Origin: an uncultured Eubacteriales bacterium
GTDB taxonomy: Bacteria > Bacillota_A > Clostridia > Lachnospirales > Lachnospiraceae
Direction: 5' to 3'
NCBI GenBank assembly: GCA_900321365.1
Contig: ONVT01000245.1
Span: forward strand, 1-14,248
DNA length: 14,248 nt
The notes beneath the pieces are model-generated. The model had not been told where the DNA came from. It ran no database searches and saw only the letters and a program-made list of their open reading frames with translations. The first letter of the stretch is position 1; each line of letters begins with the position of its first letter. Positions 1 to 11,300 of the stretch are shown piece after piece. A program made the translations under genes and the position numbers.

Positions 1-13
1 AAAGGAATGGAAC

Positions 14-1519
14 ATGGAACAGAAAAAAGCAAGAATCATCATGGACCGTGAGATCGAGGTTTCCTCTGTCGACGAGAGGATCTTTTCCTCCTTTATCGAG
101 CACCTGGGGCGCGCTGTGTATGAGGGAATCTACCAGAAAGGGCTGCCGGTGTCCGATGAGGACGGCCTGCGAAAGGACACGATCGAACTCATCCGGGAAA
201 TCAATGTCCCGATGGTGCGCTATCCGGGAGGAAACTTTGTCTCAGGTTTCCACTGGGAAGATTCCATCGGTCCGGTCAGCGGGCGCCCTCACCGGATCGA
301 CCCTGCCTGGGGCGTGATCGAGACAAATGAATTCGGCCTCCATGAATTCATGAACTGGTCAAAAAAGGCCGGAACAAAACCGATGTACGCCATCAATCTG
401 GGAACGCGGGGGATCGAGGAGGCAAAGGCTGTCATCGAGTACTGCAACGTGAGAAGCGGTTCCTGGCACAGCGACCTGCGCAGAAAAAACGGCGCGGAGG
501 AACCCTTCGGCATCAAAGTCTGGTGTCTGGGGAATGAGCTGGACGGCCCGTGGCAGATGGGCCACAAGACAGCCGCCGAGTACGGTCGAGCCGCCGCGGA
601 GGCCGGACGCATCATGAAGATGGTGGACCCCTCCATCGAGTGTGTCGCCTGCGGTTCCTCCGGCAGCCAGATGCCGACCTTCGGCACCTGGGAAGCGGAG
701 GTCCTGATGGAATCCTATGAAACCACGGACTACCTGAGCCTGCATACCTATTACGGAAACCGGGACGACAACACACCCGATTTTCTGGCGTCGAGCGTGG
801 ACATGGATCATTTTATACGGGATGTCGTGTCCGTATGTGATTACGTGAAGGCAGTGAAGCGCTCGAACAGACAGATCAACCTCAGCTTTGATGAGTGGAA
901 CGTCTGGTATCACTCCGAGGAGGCGGACAAGAAGCTCGAGAAATGGGTTCAGCATCCGCACCAGCTGGAGGATATCTACAACTTTGAGGACGCCCTGCTG
1001 GTGGGAAGCATGCTGATTACGCTGCTGCGCCACGCGGACCGCGTGAAGATCGCCTGCCTTGCTCAGCTGGTCAATGTCATCGCGCCGATCATGACCTCGG
1101 ATACCGGCGCCTGGAGGCAGACCATCTTCTATCCGTACATGCACGCGAGCACCATGGGCCGCGGAACCGTCCTGCACACAACCGTGAAGGCCGACACCTA
1201 CGAATCCTCCCACGGGGACGCGCCTTATATTGACTCTGTCGTCATCAAAGACGAGGAAGCGGAAACCCTTACCGTGTTCGCGGTCAACAAGGATCTTGAG
1301 AATTCCTTCGAGGTCACGATGGACGTGCGCCAGTTCGAGGGATATTCCGTGAAGGAGCACATCCTGCTGACACATGAAGATGTAAAGGCCGTCAATACCG
1401 AGCAGGATCCGGACCGCGTCGCTCCTGTGACGGTCAACACCGACGCCATCGACGCAGGTACCCTGACGATGCGCCTTCCCGCAAAAAGCTGGAACGTGAT
1501 CCGGCTGGGCCGCGGCTGA
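14..1519 (+). CDS. abfA: GH51 alpha-L-arabinofuranosidase (intracellular)
   Basis: Exo-acting glycosidase predicted to release terminal alpha-L-arabinofuranosyl residues from arabinoxylan or arabinan oligosaccharides. The 501-aa product has the usual length of bacterial GH51 enzymes and no signal peptide, so it should work in the cytoplasm on imported oligosaccharides. The (beta/alpha)8 barrel carries the acid/base motif LGNELDGPW with Glu175 and the nucleophile motif FDEWNVWY with Glu294; both numbers coincide with those I recall for the Geobacillus stearothermophilus GH51 enzyme. Other family signatures are RYPGGNF (69-75) near the N-terminus and SLHTYYGN (242-249). The C-terminal part from about residue 390 is the beta-sandwich typical of the family. 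The ATG at 14 is preceded by AAAGGA at 1-6 with 7-nt spacing. Its promoter and any operon partners lie left of the window. It converges on the phosphatase gene, with 35 nt between the stops and no convincing terminator there. Confidence 0.96.
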   Translation: MEQKKARIIMDREIEVSSVDERIFSSFIEHLGRAVYEGIYQKGLPVSDEDGLRKDTIELIREINVPMVRYPGGNFVSGFHWEDSIGPVSGRPHRIDPAWGVIETNEFGLHEFMNWSKKAGTKPMYAINLGTRGIEEAKAVIEYCNVRSGSWHSDLRRKNGAEEPFGIKVWCLGNELDGPWQMGHKTAAEYGRAAAEAGRIMKMVDPSIECVACGSSGSQMPTFGTWEAEVLMESYETTDYLSLHTYYGNRDDNTPDFLASSVDMDHFIRDVVSVCDYVKAVKRSNRQINLSFDEWNVWYHSEEADKKLEKWVQHPHQLEDIYNFEDALLVGSMLITLLRHADRVKIACLAQLVNVIAPIMTSDTGAWRQTIFYPYMHASTMGRGTVLHTTVKADTYESSHGDAPYIDSVVIKDEEAETLTVFAVNKDLENSFEVTMDVRQFEGYSVKEHILLTHEDVKAVNTEQDPDRVAPVTVNTDAIDAGTLTMRLPAKSWNVIRLGRG

Positions 1520-1554
1520 CAGTCAGACCGGATGACAGATATGTCTTTTCCTGC

Positions 1555-3543
1555 TTATGCCTCATACACCTCAAAACTCAGCGTAAGGACATTTCTGTCA
1601 TCTATCCTGTTGTATATCATCTCCTTTGAGTTCTCGCGGGCGAGCATGATGCCCATTCCACCCGTATCAAGCTCCTCGAACTCTTTTTTACGGATATCGG
1701 CATTCACCGGATCGAAAGGAATCCCATTATCGGAAAACGTCACGGAGTATATGTTTCGTGATCTTTTACAGGAAAAATATACGTTGTCTGCCTGTGAATA
1801 ACTGACAATATTGGCAAAGATCTCTTCACACGCCAGGATGATTCTTCTTGTCCTTTCATTGTCACCCAGGGAATCGATGATCGTCCGCTTTACACTCTGG
1901 AACGAAGCAATGTCGGGGGTAATCTCCCCCTGATCTTTCCTGCTGTAGACCAGGGCGATACACGTGATATCATCAAACTGTTCCAGCCCTTCGGAAAACT
2001 CATTCACGGAACTGACGATCCCGCATACAAGCGTGCGGGGAGAATATGCATGATTGTTTGCCAGACAGTGGTTCATGATATCATCACGCAGCCTTTCGGA
2101 TCCGAAATGCTTCTTATCCTTATTGACAGCCTCTGTTATGCCATCCGTATAAACCAGTATGCCTTCCCCGTCATCAAGCTGTATCTCCTCATCAACCATC
2201 AGCGCATCCTCAAACAATCCCAGGACGGTTCCGGTGCGCATTTTCAAAAACTCCGGTCCGGATTTTAAAAGGACCGGCACAGTATGTCCGGCGTTTGCAA
2301 ACCTTAACACGCCGGTTTTCGTATTGAACATGAGGGCAAAAACGGTCGCAAACATGTTTTCCGGATTACTGACGCAGATCTCGCGGTTCACCCGGTTCAG
2401 TGCTTCGGCCGGCGAAGAACCGCTCTTAAGCTTTTCCCTGATCGATGTCCTGACCATTACCATGAACATCGCGGCAGACACGCCCTTCCCGGAAATATCG
2501 CCAACCACAACAAACAGATTGTTTTCATCTGAACGGAAGATATCATAAAAATCTCCGCCGACTTCCCTGGCCGGATGTTCGCAGCCATAGATCTCATACT
2601 CATTTCCTGATAAACTGTACTCCATCGGGATGATCCCGTTCTGGATCTTCCTTGCGATATCAAGCTCAGCCTGATTCTGGGACTTTTCCTCCGCCAGTTG
2701 CTCGATATCATCCACATATTGCGTGATATCGCCTGCCATCTTTTCAAATGAACCTTCGATATCCGTGATCTCATCTTCAAAGATGGTCCTGCGTTTCTCG
2801 AAAGAAACATGATCCCTTCTGTTTTTTACGAAGCTTTGCATGTTTCCCGACAAGACGGAAAGGGGCCGGATCACCAGCCGCCATATCAGCTCCAGAGCGC
2901 TCACAAAGGCGATACCGAAAACCAGCGCTCCCAGCAGGAACAGAATCCGGGTATTATTCCTGGCAATATCGGTTATGTTTTCAATGCCGTAGTCCACTCC
3001 GATCAGGGCAATCGAGTGGTTCTCCTTATCCCTGACCGGAACCACGTACATGCATACGTCCCCGTAGTCATTGTCAATGAATTCATAATCATCCTCAAGG
3101 TCACCGTTCAGGACATTCCGTTCGGCATCATAAACCGGCCGTGTGTTCGTAGACCCGAAACCGTACTCTTCATTCATCACCCGGTCGTCTTCTTCATTAT
3201 CGGAAGCCAGTACGATATAGTGCTTTTTGTCGTTTTCGTCTATGGTGTAGAGATACAGATATCTGGCTCTCGTCCTCGAACAGATGTACCTGAAAGCGCG
3301 ATGTATCTTGTCTCTCAGCTCATCGTCTTCCATAAGGGCATAAACTGTATCTTTTGAACCCAGCGCTGTCTTTGCAGCCGTCGCGACTGCCTCGGCGCCA
3401 TCCCTGGCCTGCCTCGCTGCATCCTCCATCATAAATCTGTGGCTGACAGCCATTGTCACCAATGCAGAAACAATCAGCGCGATCAGGAACAGCGAAGCGA
3501 TCCTCAGCAATATGGATAACCGGAACTTCTTTTTTTCTTTCAT
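1555..3543 (-). CDS. Membrane-bound SpoIIE/RsbU-type PP2C phosphatase with C-terminal RsbW-like ATPase domain
   Basis: A 662-aa sensor phosphatase predicted to dephosphorylate a STAS protein, presumably the one encoded first in this operon. Order of parts: transmembrane helix about 11-33; extracytoplasmic region about 38-198 (possibly Cache-like); second helix about 199-221; HAMP-like stretch and coiled coil about 222-300, ending in DIARKIQNGIIP; PP2C/SpoIIE domain about 310-533; HATPase_c domain about 545-660. The metal-binding aspartates of the phosphatase are visible in GGDFYD (Asp331), GDISGKG (Asp349), YTDGITEA (Asp467) and DDIT (524-525). The ATPase domain has an N-box EEIFANI (Glu573, Glu574, Asn578), a G1 box DNGIPFDP (from Asp605) and a glycine-rich G2 box GGMGI (628-632). 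The ATG overlaps the stop of the MATE gene as ATGA and is preceded by AAGGAG, so translation is probably coupled. Joining phosphatase and kinase-like domains in one protein would allow opposing activities on the same partner. The physiological target is inferred. Confidence 0.92.
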   Translation of the reverse strand: MKEKKKFRLSILLRIASLFLIALIVSALVTMAVSHRFMMEDAARQARDGAEAVATAAKTALGSKDTVYALMEDDELRDKIHRAFRYICSRTRARYLYLYTIDENDKKHYIVLASDNEEDDRVMNEEYGFGSTNTRPVYDAERNVLNGDLEDDYEFIDNDYGDVCMYVVPVRDKENHSIALIGVDYGIENITDIARNNTRILFLLGALVFGIAFVSALELIWRLVIRPLSVLSGNMQSFVKNRRDHVSFEKRRTIFEDEITDIEGSFEKMAGDITQYVDDIEQLAEEKSQNQAELDIARKIQNGIIPMEYSLSGNEYEIYGCEHPAREVGGDFYDIFRSDENNLFVVVGDISGKGVSAAMFMVMVRTSIREKLKSGSSPAEALNRVNREICVSNPENMFATVFALMFNTKTGVLRFANAGHTVPVLLKSGPEFLKMRTGTVLGLFEDALMVDEEIQLDDGEGILVYTDGITEAVNKDKKHFGSERLRDDIMNHCLANNHAYSPRTLVCGIVSSVNEFSEGLEQFDDITCIALVYSRKDQGEITPDIASFQSVKRTIIDSLGDNERTRRIILACEEIFANIVSYSQADNVYFSCKRSRNIYSVTFSDNGIPFDPVNADIRKKEFEELDTGGMGIMLARENSKEMIYNRIDDRNVLTLSFEVYEA

Positions 3544-5315
3544 AGAGCTCCTTCACTGCCCTCTTCTTTCTTCTGCGCACTGATTTCCAGCGTCGTATTG
3601 TTTAAGTCCAGGATACGCAGATACGTAATTCTGTCTGTCAGGGCACGGATTGCCTCGATTCCGCCGTACTCATACGGTCCGCTGTCAAATGTATAGTCTG
3701 TCGGATCGAAGGGGATCCCGTCGTCGCGCTGCCTGAGCACGAGTCCATCATCACTGACGGACAGCATAACATCGATGCTTTTCAGGCTCCTGCCGCCGTA
3801 CCGGATCGTGTTGACAGCCATCTCCTCCGCGGCCACCGCCATCTGGTTGGCTCGTGTTTTTTCTACTTTGCCCTTACAAAAACCGATAATCTCACGCGGA
3901 ATAAAGGATGTTTCCGCAAGATCCGGAGCCACCGAGAAATCCAGCACTTCTTCATCTCTCTCAGGCAAAAGCAGGATTCCTTCGCCCCTGCCTCGCATCT
4001 TCACAACCAGCATGGTGACGGCAGCAGTGATGAACTCTCCGGCCACCAGGCCGCACATCATGAAGTTCAGTGTGTCCGCCCCCGTCATCCTGGCGATCAG
4101 GGAGCAGATGAATACAGCCGGAAGCAGGGCCCCGCAGTATTCCAGTACCGTGATCAGGTTGGCGTAGCCGCTGTGCTCGGTCGTCTCATAGTAGGAAATG
4201 AAAAAGCGGTTGAACACATATCCGGGCAGGGCCAGGAAGAAGATGCGAAGGGCAGCCTGCGATGCTGAAAGCAGATCTCCATCACTGATTCCAAACATCC
4301 CGGCTGTCTGCCTGGAAAACAGAAACAGGACAAGCATGAGCACCGCGAGCATCGTATAGGAGTACACCAGTATATTCTTCGTAATGGAACGCAACCCGAA
4401 ATAGTCCTTCTCTCCATAGATGACGCCGCCGATTTTCTCCATGGCCCCGATGATTCCGCCGATCAGCAGCTCCACAATCAGGATGATATTGAGGCAGATC
4501 GTGTAGACGGCGGCGCCGTTTTCACCTGTGGATCTCAATATCATGACATTCATGACACTGTTGCGCACCATCTCACAGATGATGGACAGAAGAGCCGGAA
4601 CGCCGGTAATCAATGCCAGCCGGAAGTAAGCCCCGGTTTTTCTCACCGGATTCACCAGCTTCAGCATCCTCTTTGGGGAGCGCGCATAAGCCGGAATGAC
4701 CACCAGAGCGATCCCGTAGCCCAGTATCGTGGAGACAGTGGATCCGGCAGGCCCGATATCGGTGTATGAAAGCAGTACGTAGTCAAAGATGAGATTGACC
4801 ACATTGGAGATGACCACATAGACCGTCGCCATCGCCGGATTGTTGTCCACTGCCATGATATTCATCATCAGCAGGCAGATACCGATCACAGGTGTTCCGA
4901 GAAATGTCACCCGGACCACACTGGCCACATCCGCCGTCAGAAGATCCTTCCCTGCGGTGAGCAGCGTGGCAGCCGGCATGGAAAACACCGAACACAGCAT
5001 CAGCGCCGCGCCGCTGACAAGCACGGCAAACAGGCAGGATGAAAAGACCTTTGAAGCGCCCTCCAGATCCCTCTTTCCCAGGCAGTTCCCCACCACGATG
5101 CTGCCGCCGATCCCGAGCATCCAGCCCGGAATCTGGATGACCAGCAGAACCGTCCCGCCGATCTGCACGGCAGACATCGCATTGGTTCCAAGAATATTGC
5201 CGACCAGGATCGTGTCCACGATATTGCCGGCCTGCAGAGCCAGGTTGGTCATAATGGCGGGAACCAGGTACTTAAGGAGCTTCGTCCTGATCAGTTTTTC
5301 ATTTCGCTTCAGCAT
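3540..5315 (-). CDS. MATE-family exporter fused to an RsbW-like HATPase_c domain
   Basis: Predicted integral membrane transporter with a cytoplasmic regulatory tail. Residues about 12-442 (numbered from the ATG at 5315) form a MATE-type bundle of about 12 hydrophobic helices with family-like segments such as VPAIMTNLALQAGNIVDTIL near the N-terminus. MATE proteins usually stop near 450 aa; this one continues for about 145 aa as an HATPase_c domain (about 457-579) with N-box AAEEMAVNTIRYG (Glu497, Glu498, Asn502) and G1 box RDDGIPFDP (from Asp531). Its G2 region is degenerate, YEYGGIEAI, so ATP binding is likely but not certain. In the operon it lies directly after the NRPS, suggesting export of that product; its tail could bind or phosphorylate the operon's STAS protein. 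The frame opens with a TTG at 5324, but that codon directly abuts AGAGG. The ATG at 5315 has the same AGAGG at 9-nt spacing and is preferred. The transported substrate is inferred from context only. Confidence 0.9.
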   Translation of the reverse strand: MLKRNEKLIRTKLLKYLVPAIMTNLALQAGNIVDTILVGNILGTNAMSAVQIGGTVLLVIQIPGWMLGIGGSIVVGNCLGKRDLEGASKVFSSCLFAVLVSGAALMLCSVFSMPAATLLTAGKDLLTADVASVVRVTFLGTPVIGICLLMMNIMAVDNNPAMATVYVVISNVVNLIFDYVLLSYTDIGPAGSTVSTILGYGIALVVIPAYARSPKRMLKLVNPVRKTGAYFRLALITGVPALLSIICEMVRNSVMNVMILRSTGENGAAVYTICLNIILIVELLIGGIIGAMEKIGGVIYGEKDYFGLRSITKNILVYSYTMLAVLMLVLFLFSRQTAGMFGISDGDLLSASQAALRIFFLALPGYVFNRFFISYYETTEHSGYANLITVLEYCGALLPAVFICSLIARMTGADTLNFMMCGLVAGEFITAAVTMLVVKMRGRGEGILLLPERDEEVLDFSVAPDLAETSFIPREIIGFCKGKVEKTRANQMAVAAEEMAVNTIRYGGRSLKSIDVMLSVSDDGLVLRQRDDGIPFDPTDYTFDSGPYEYGGIEAIRALTDRITYLRILDLNNTTLEISAQKKEEGSEGAL

Positions 5316-5332
5316 ATGAATCAACCTCTGCG

Positions 5333-8300
5333 TCAGCTGTCGAAGAAATTCATCGTATCAAGCGCGCTGATCGCATTCACCAGATACCTGCCGTCCGTGA
5401 TCGGCCAGCGGTAGCCCAGACGGTACAGGACATTTACCGTAAAGCGGTTTTCCTGTCCGATCAGGACCCTCGCGTCCTCATCATCTGCATTGTAGGCGAC
5501 AAGACCAAGCACGATATTGCTCTTGTCCGAATCCTTCGCGGCTTCCGACAGCGTGTCAGCAAAGACATTATCCTCCACAATCCGGATATCAAATCCATAG
5601 CTGCACATGGCAGCAATCACATCCGCCATCTGGATCAGGTGGCTGTTATACGCGTGATAGACGCAGGCACCGCTCCCGTCTTCCGCAAGGCGAAGGATCG
5701 CGGCCGCCGTGGAATCGACGGGTGAGAACTCCTGCGGTTCATCGAGCGCGGACACCGGGAACTGCCCCAGCTTTCTGTACGCCTTCAGCGTGCGCATGAA
5801 CCCGTTGGTAATAAAGTTGATCTGGAACTCCCCATCTGAATCCCGGCTCATCAGGTTGCCGACACGGATGACTTTTCCGTCAATGATTCCCTCCGCCCTG
5901 GCTGCGAGGACTGCCCGTTCGGCCAGGAACTTGGTTCTCACGTAGTCATTATCCATGAACTGGCCGATGTAGAGCTCATTCTCATGAAGCACGCGCCCTT
6001 CCAGTTTCTTCGGACCGGTATCCGCAACCGAAGTCGTTGAGATCTGGATCAGCCGTTTGCCGGCCTTTGCGCAGAAAGCAATGAGGTTTTCCACGCCCCG
6101 CACATTGATCCGGTCGAGCAGATCATCCTTCACAAAATGCTTCACGCTGGCCGCGCAGTTAATGAGAGTCGTCGCTTCAAGCTTCTCCATCTGCGCGAGG
6201 GATTCCGGTTCGGTGATGTCTCCCTCGATGCAGAAGAGCCGTCTGCCAAACAGATCCAGAAGCGGCATCCCATAATAGTACATCAGTATGTTTTCCAGCC
6301 GCTTTTCACAGCTGACGTACTGGCCGCGGCGCATCAGGCACCAGATCCGCCCCTCATAGTGATCGAGGAATTCGCGCAGCACATGCACACCAAGGAAGCC
6401 CGTGGCGCCGGTCAGGATGATGTCGCCAAGCGACACCCTCCTGACTTCGCCGATGTGGTCCATGACATTTTTCTGCAGGATACGGGAGATGGCATCGTAA
6501 TCGAATCTCTCCACCTCTTCCAGCTTCTGGTCTTTCTTCGTGCCGGCCATCTCCCCCGTCCCGGCATCGCCCGAGACAAATGCGGCCAGCTGCCGCGGAG
6601 TCGGATGATCGAACACGTCCTTATAGACAAGCTGCCAGCCTTTGTTCATGGCGAACATGACCACACGTGTGGCCGAGAGCGATGTCCCCCCGATCTCGAA
6701 GAAGCTGTCCGTCACTCCGACCTTCTTCAGGCTCAGTATCTCCTCAAATGCTTCACAGAATGCCTTCTCAAGCTCTGTCGCAGGCGCCTCATATTCCCTG
6801 TTATCGGCGTCAAAGCAGACGTCGGGGAGAGAATTCTTGTCGATCTTGCCATTCACCGTAAGCGGCATCCGGGGAAGCTGCGTGAGCACGGCGGGCACCA
6901 TATAGTAAGTCAGGTATTGCTTCAGATGGCCGGTCAGTTTTGTGGTGTCCACTTCGCGATCCGCCGTGAAGAAACCGGCCAGGTAATCCTCCCTGCCATT
7001 GTTTCGGACGATCACCTTACTCATCCTGATGCCCGGGAAGGTATTCATGACGTTTTCAATCTCATCCGGCTCCACGCGGAGGCCGCGCAGCTTCACCTGA
7101 TTGTCCAGGCGGCCGAAGAATTCGATCTCTCCGTCCCTGTTGTACCTCACGAGGTCGCCTGTGCGGTATGCCCTTCCGCCCTCGATCTCAACAAATGCAT
7201 CCGCCGTCTTCTCAGGCAGGTTCACGTAGCCTCTGCCAACGCCGAGGCCGGCGATCACCAGTTCCCCTGTGCAGCCCATGGGCAGGACGTGGCGGGCGCT
7301 GTCACACACATAAGCCCTGACATTGGCCGCCGGTTTTCCGATCGTGATGTTTTCAGCGCTGGTGATGACTTTGGAGATGCAGCTGACAGTAGCTTCCGTC
7401 GGCCCGTACCCGTTGACGATCACAGCTTTGGGACTGGCGTCCCTGAGCTTTGTATACAGCGCGCCCGGAAATGCCTCCGCGCCCAGGTCATACATGCGGA
7501 TGCCAGAGAGCGCTCTCTTTACTTCCGGCACCTCGACCATATTGGTCAGGAAGGAAGGCGTAGCGCACATCACCTCCACATGGTTCTCTTCCAGGAGCTT
7601 TGCGAGGGCCGGCGGGTTGTGGATTTCCTCTTCCCTGGCCATCACAAGCGTCATTCCATGCGTCAGCGTGATGTGCAGTTCCATGATGGATACGTCAAAG
7701 GAAATGGATGCAAATCCCAGGACTGTCTGTCCGCTCTCCACAAAGCGCAGCGTCTCCTCATTTTTCTCATTGGCATCCACAAAATTGCACAGATTGCCGT
7801 GCTCAATCATGACACCCTTAGGTTTTCCGGTGGAACCGGAGGTATAAATGCAGTAAGCAAGCGAAGAAGGTGGTATCGGAAGGCCCGGATCCCCGTCTTT
7901 GCCGGACTCTCCGTCTGACTCTCCGGCTCCGGCTGTCAGTTCCTCTACCGTGAGCGTCTTCCACTGAAGCCCCTCTCCAAAAAGAGCCGGACGGGCCCGT
8001 TTCAGCTCTTTTGTCGTGATGCAGAAAGCACTTCCCGCGTCCTCAAGGCAGAAACGGATCCGGTCGTCCGGGTATTCCGGCACCATGGGCAGGAAGGCGC
8101 CTCCCGCCTTCCAGACTCCGTACTCACAGGCCGGAACGGCAGAGGTCCTCGGCAGTACGAGGCCTACAACAGACTCTCTCTCAAGCCCTTTTTCGATCAA
8201 GGCTCCGGCGATGCGGTTTGCCCGGCAGTTGAGCTCCCGGTAGGTGATTCTCTCAAATGCTTCCGCTCCCGGCCCTGCCACTGCAGGCGCCGCGATGACG

Positions 8301-11300
8301 CTGACGGTATCGGGATGTGTCTTAACCTGTTCCTCGAAGAGTTCATGCACAGCCTTCAGTTCGACCGGCCAGTCTGTCTGGTTCACGCCAGAGACTATCT
8401 CCCTCAAAGCCGGAGGCATGACATCGACCTCTCCCAGAGTCCCGGCTTTCAGCATGCTCTTTGCCGTGGCAGCAAGAATCTCCATCATCCTCCTGATGAA
8501 ACCGGATGAATACTTATTTGCCCTGTACTGCGTGTCGAAGCGGTACGAATCCTCCGTCGCGAAAACATCCATGGAGATGTCCGACATCGCCATATTGGAC
8601 GCCCCGACACGGGTCGTCAGGTCGAATCCGTCCAGCTGTTTCCACTCAAAGAAATCACCCTGGTAAACCAGCATCAGGTCAGGGCGCAGATGATAAGCCC
8701 GGCTGATATTCGCGAATGAGAAGATGTCATTCGCCATACTGGAAAGGATCTGCCTGGCGGTCTCCTTGACATAATCCGCCACGGTCTTTCCATTTTCCGG
8801 GAAACAACGCACAGGCAAAGTCTTGACCAGCATGCCGAACAGATTCCGCGTCCTCGCATCGGAGCGCCCGTTGTAAATGGTCGTAAAACTGACGTCCTCC
8901 GCACAGGTCATGCGCTGCAGGGCAAATCCCATGGCAGAGAGGAAAAATGCATTTTCCGTCACGCCGGCGGCCTCGCAGAAAGCTTTCACGTCGCACCGCT
9001 TAAGGCCTTCGGCGTCCATGGCGTCCTGCCCGCACCTGCCTTCCGTGTCCGACCTGTCCCCGTCCGGCACTGTGCAGCCGGAGCAGCCGCGCATGAGCCG
9101 GTCATAGTATTCTTTCGCCTTTTCATCCTCATGAGCTTTCAGCGCTGCGGCCTCCGCATCGGCGACATCGAAGATCGTGAACTCCTCCTTCTTCACTTCC
9201 TGCCCGGACAGCGCCCTCTCAATCCCCTCCAGGAAGACATTGAGGGATCCGCCGTCAAACAGGATATGGTGGAAATCAATAAACAGAAATACATCCTGCT
9301 CTGTTTCAAACACCGTCACACGATAAAGAGGCCCCGCCGCCATATCAAAGGGCCGGATAAAGCTGTTCCAGTATTCCTCTGCTTCCTGCGCCGTACCGGA
9401 ATGCGATTCCACGGCCGCTTCCAGCTCATCATGGGGATACATGCATACATCCCCGTTTTCATCCGCCTTGACGGTACACTTGATGGATGAATGAGCGTCA
9501 ATAACCGTTTTCGCCGCAGCCGCAAGTCTTTCCGCTCCCACGGCCCTGTCCATCCGGTAAGAATAGGGGATGTTGTACATCGTGGATTCCGGATTCATCT
9601 GGCATTCCGAATAGATGCCAAACTGTGTCTTTGTCAGGGGATATTTCGCCCTGCGCACCTTCGATCCTTCCTCTTCGTGCGCATGAGCGCTTTTCTCGAC
9701 GAGGGCTTTGAAGACCATATTTTCAAGATCGATGATGGACGCGCCTGCGAGGATGTCCTTTGACGGAATGTCAACATGAAATTCATTTTCAATGGTGCTG
9801 ACAAGGGAAATCGAGGAAATGGATGTAAGGCCTGCCGCCACCAGATCCGTTCTTGTGGATCTCAGCTCAAACCCCAGGGCTTTGGATGCAAATTCAAGCA
9901 GTTTTTCCTCACACCTGGTAGACGGGCGCGCGTCTTCCCCGTCGTCTGCACCCGCAAAATCCGGAACCGGCAAAGCGCTCCGATTGACTTTTTGATTCTG
10001 AGTAAGCGGAATGGCATCCAGCTGAACGATCGCCGCAGGCACCATATAGGGAGGCTTCTGCCCGGCGATGAACTCACTCAGGGCAGCCGTGTCGACTTTT
10101 TCATCGCTGACCACGTAGGCCGCGATATACTTCCCGCCTGAAGGCGAATCAAAGGCGGCTACCGTCGCATCCCTGATGCCCGGATAATCCCGGACGACGG
10201 CTTCCACTTCGGACAGCTCGATCCGGAAACCACGTATCTTCACCTGCCCGTCCTCACGGCCCACAAAAAGGATGTTTCCATCCTCGCGCAGCCGCACCAG
10301 GTCGCCGGTCCTGTATACTTTCCGGTAGAGAGGATCCTCATCAAACGGATTGTCAATGAAGACTTCCGCAGTCTTATCGGGCCTGTTCAGGTACCCGTCA
10401 GCCACATGGGGCCCCGCCACCCAGAGCTCGCCGGTCTCACCGAAGGGGACCCGGCATCCTTCATTGTCCACGATATACAGTTTGACATTGTCCAGAGCTT
10501 TTCCGATCGGAATATCCTCTTCCCTCGCACTGATCTGATACGCCGTGATCAGGATCGTACACTCGGTGGGACCATATAAATTGTGGACCGCAAATCCCCC
10601 GGGCGGTGTCATGGCCGCCAGCTTCTCGCCGCCGACTGAAAGGTGCTTAAGATACGGCTCCGAAGCCTCCATGGCATACTGGCGGCCCACCTGTGTCGTC
10701 ATGAACTGGTGGGTGATGTGGTTCTTTTCCATATAGGCGTTGAGGGCATTCAGATTGAGGCGGATCTCCTCAGGGATAATGACAAGCGCAGCGCCGGATG
10801 TAAGTGCCGGATACATATCCATCATACACGCGTCAAAGCCGTAGCTCGCATACTGGCCGACCCTGTCCCCATCTTCCAGACTGTAGTAGCGCCGATACCA
10901 GTTCACGAAACAGACCAGGTTTCCATGGGTCAGGCGCACGCCTTTCGGGACACCGGTGCTGCCCGATGTGTAGAGCAGGATGAACAGATCCTCCGGAAAC
11001 ACTTCCGGAAACTGCGGCACCTGCCCGATCGCCCTGACATCCCCAGGGAGCAGGCGCGGCCCATCGAAATCCGTAATCATGCCTGACAGTTCCGCGGTCG
11101 TGATAAGGAGCCTGGCCCCGGCATCTTTGACCATGAAGTTAAGGCGCTCTTCCGGATAGGAACAGTCAAGCGGCTGGTATGCACAGCCTGCTTTCAGGGC
11201 CCCCAGAGAAGCAATCGCTTCATATTCGCCCCTTGGAACCAGGATAGATACCACATCGCCGTGCACCAGGCCCTGATCCATAATCGCCGCGGCAAAATCA

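Noticed and set aside
359..1375. 338-codon minus-strand open frame opposite the arabinofuranosidase
   Set aside because: The plus strand encodes a complete GH51 enzyme with both catalytic residues; the antisense frame has no recognisable family and no ribosome binding site that I can support.
1194..1519. C-terminal domain of the GH51 enzyme as a separate carbohydrate-binding module
   Set aside because: The beta-sandwich is an integral part of GH51 enzymes and the total length is normal for the family.
1520..1554. Terminator between the convergent GH51 and phosphatase genes
   Set aside because: The best structure is a 4-bp stem GACA/TGTC followed by TTTT, too short to call.
6137..7918. 593-codon plus-strand open frame opposite the NRPS
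   Set aside because: It lies antisense to the A2/PCP2/R part of the NRPS, whose domain motifs are unambiguous. Its product is rich in His, Arg and Gln and shows no domain, as expected for the antisense of a GC-biased coding strand.
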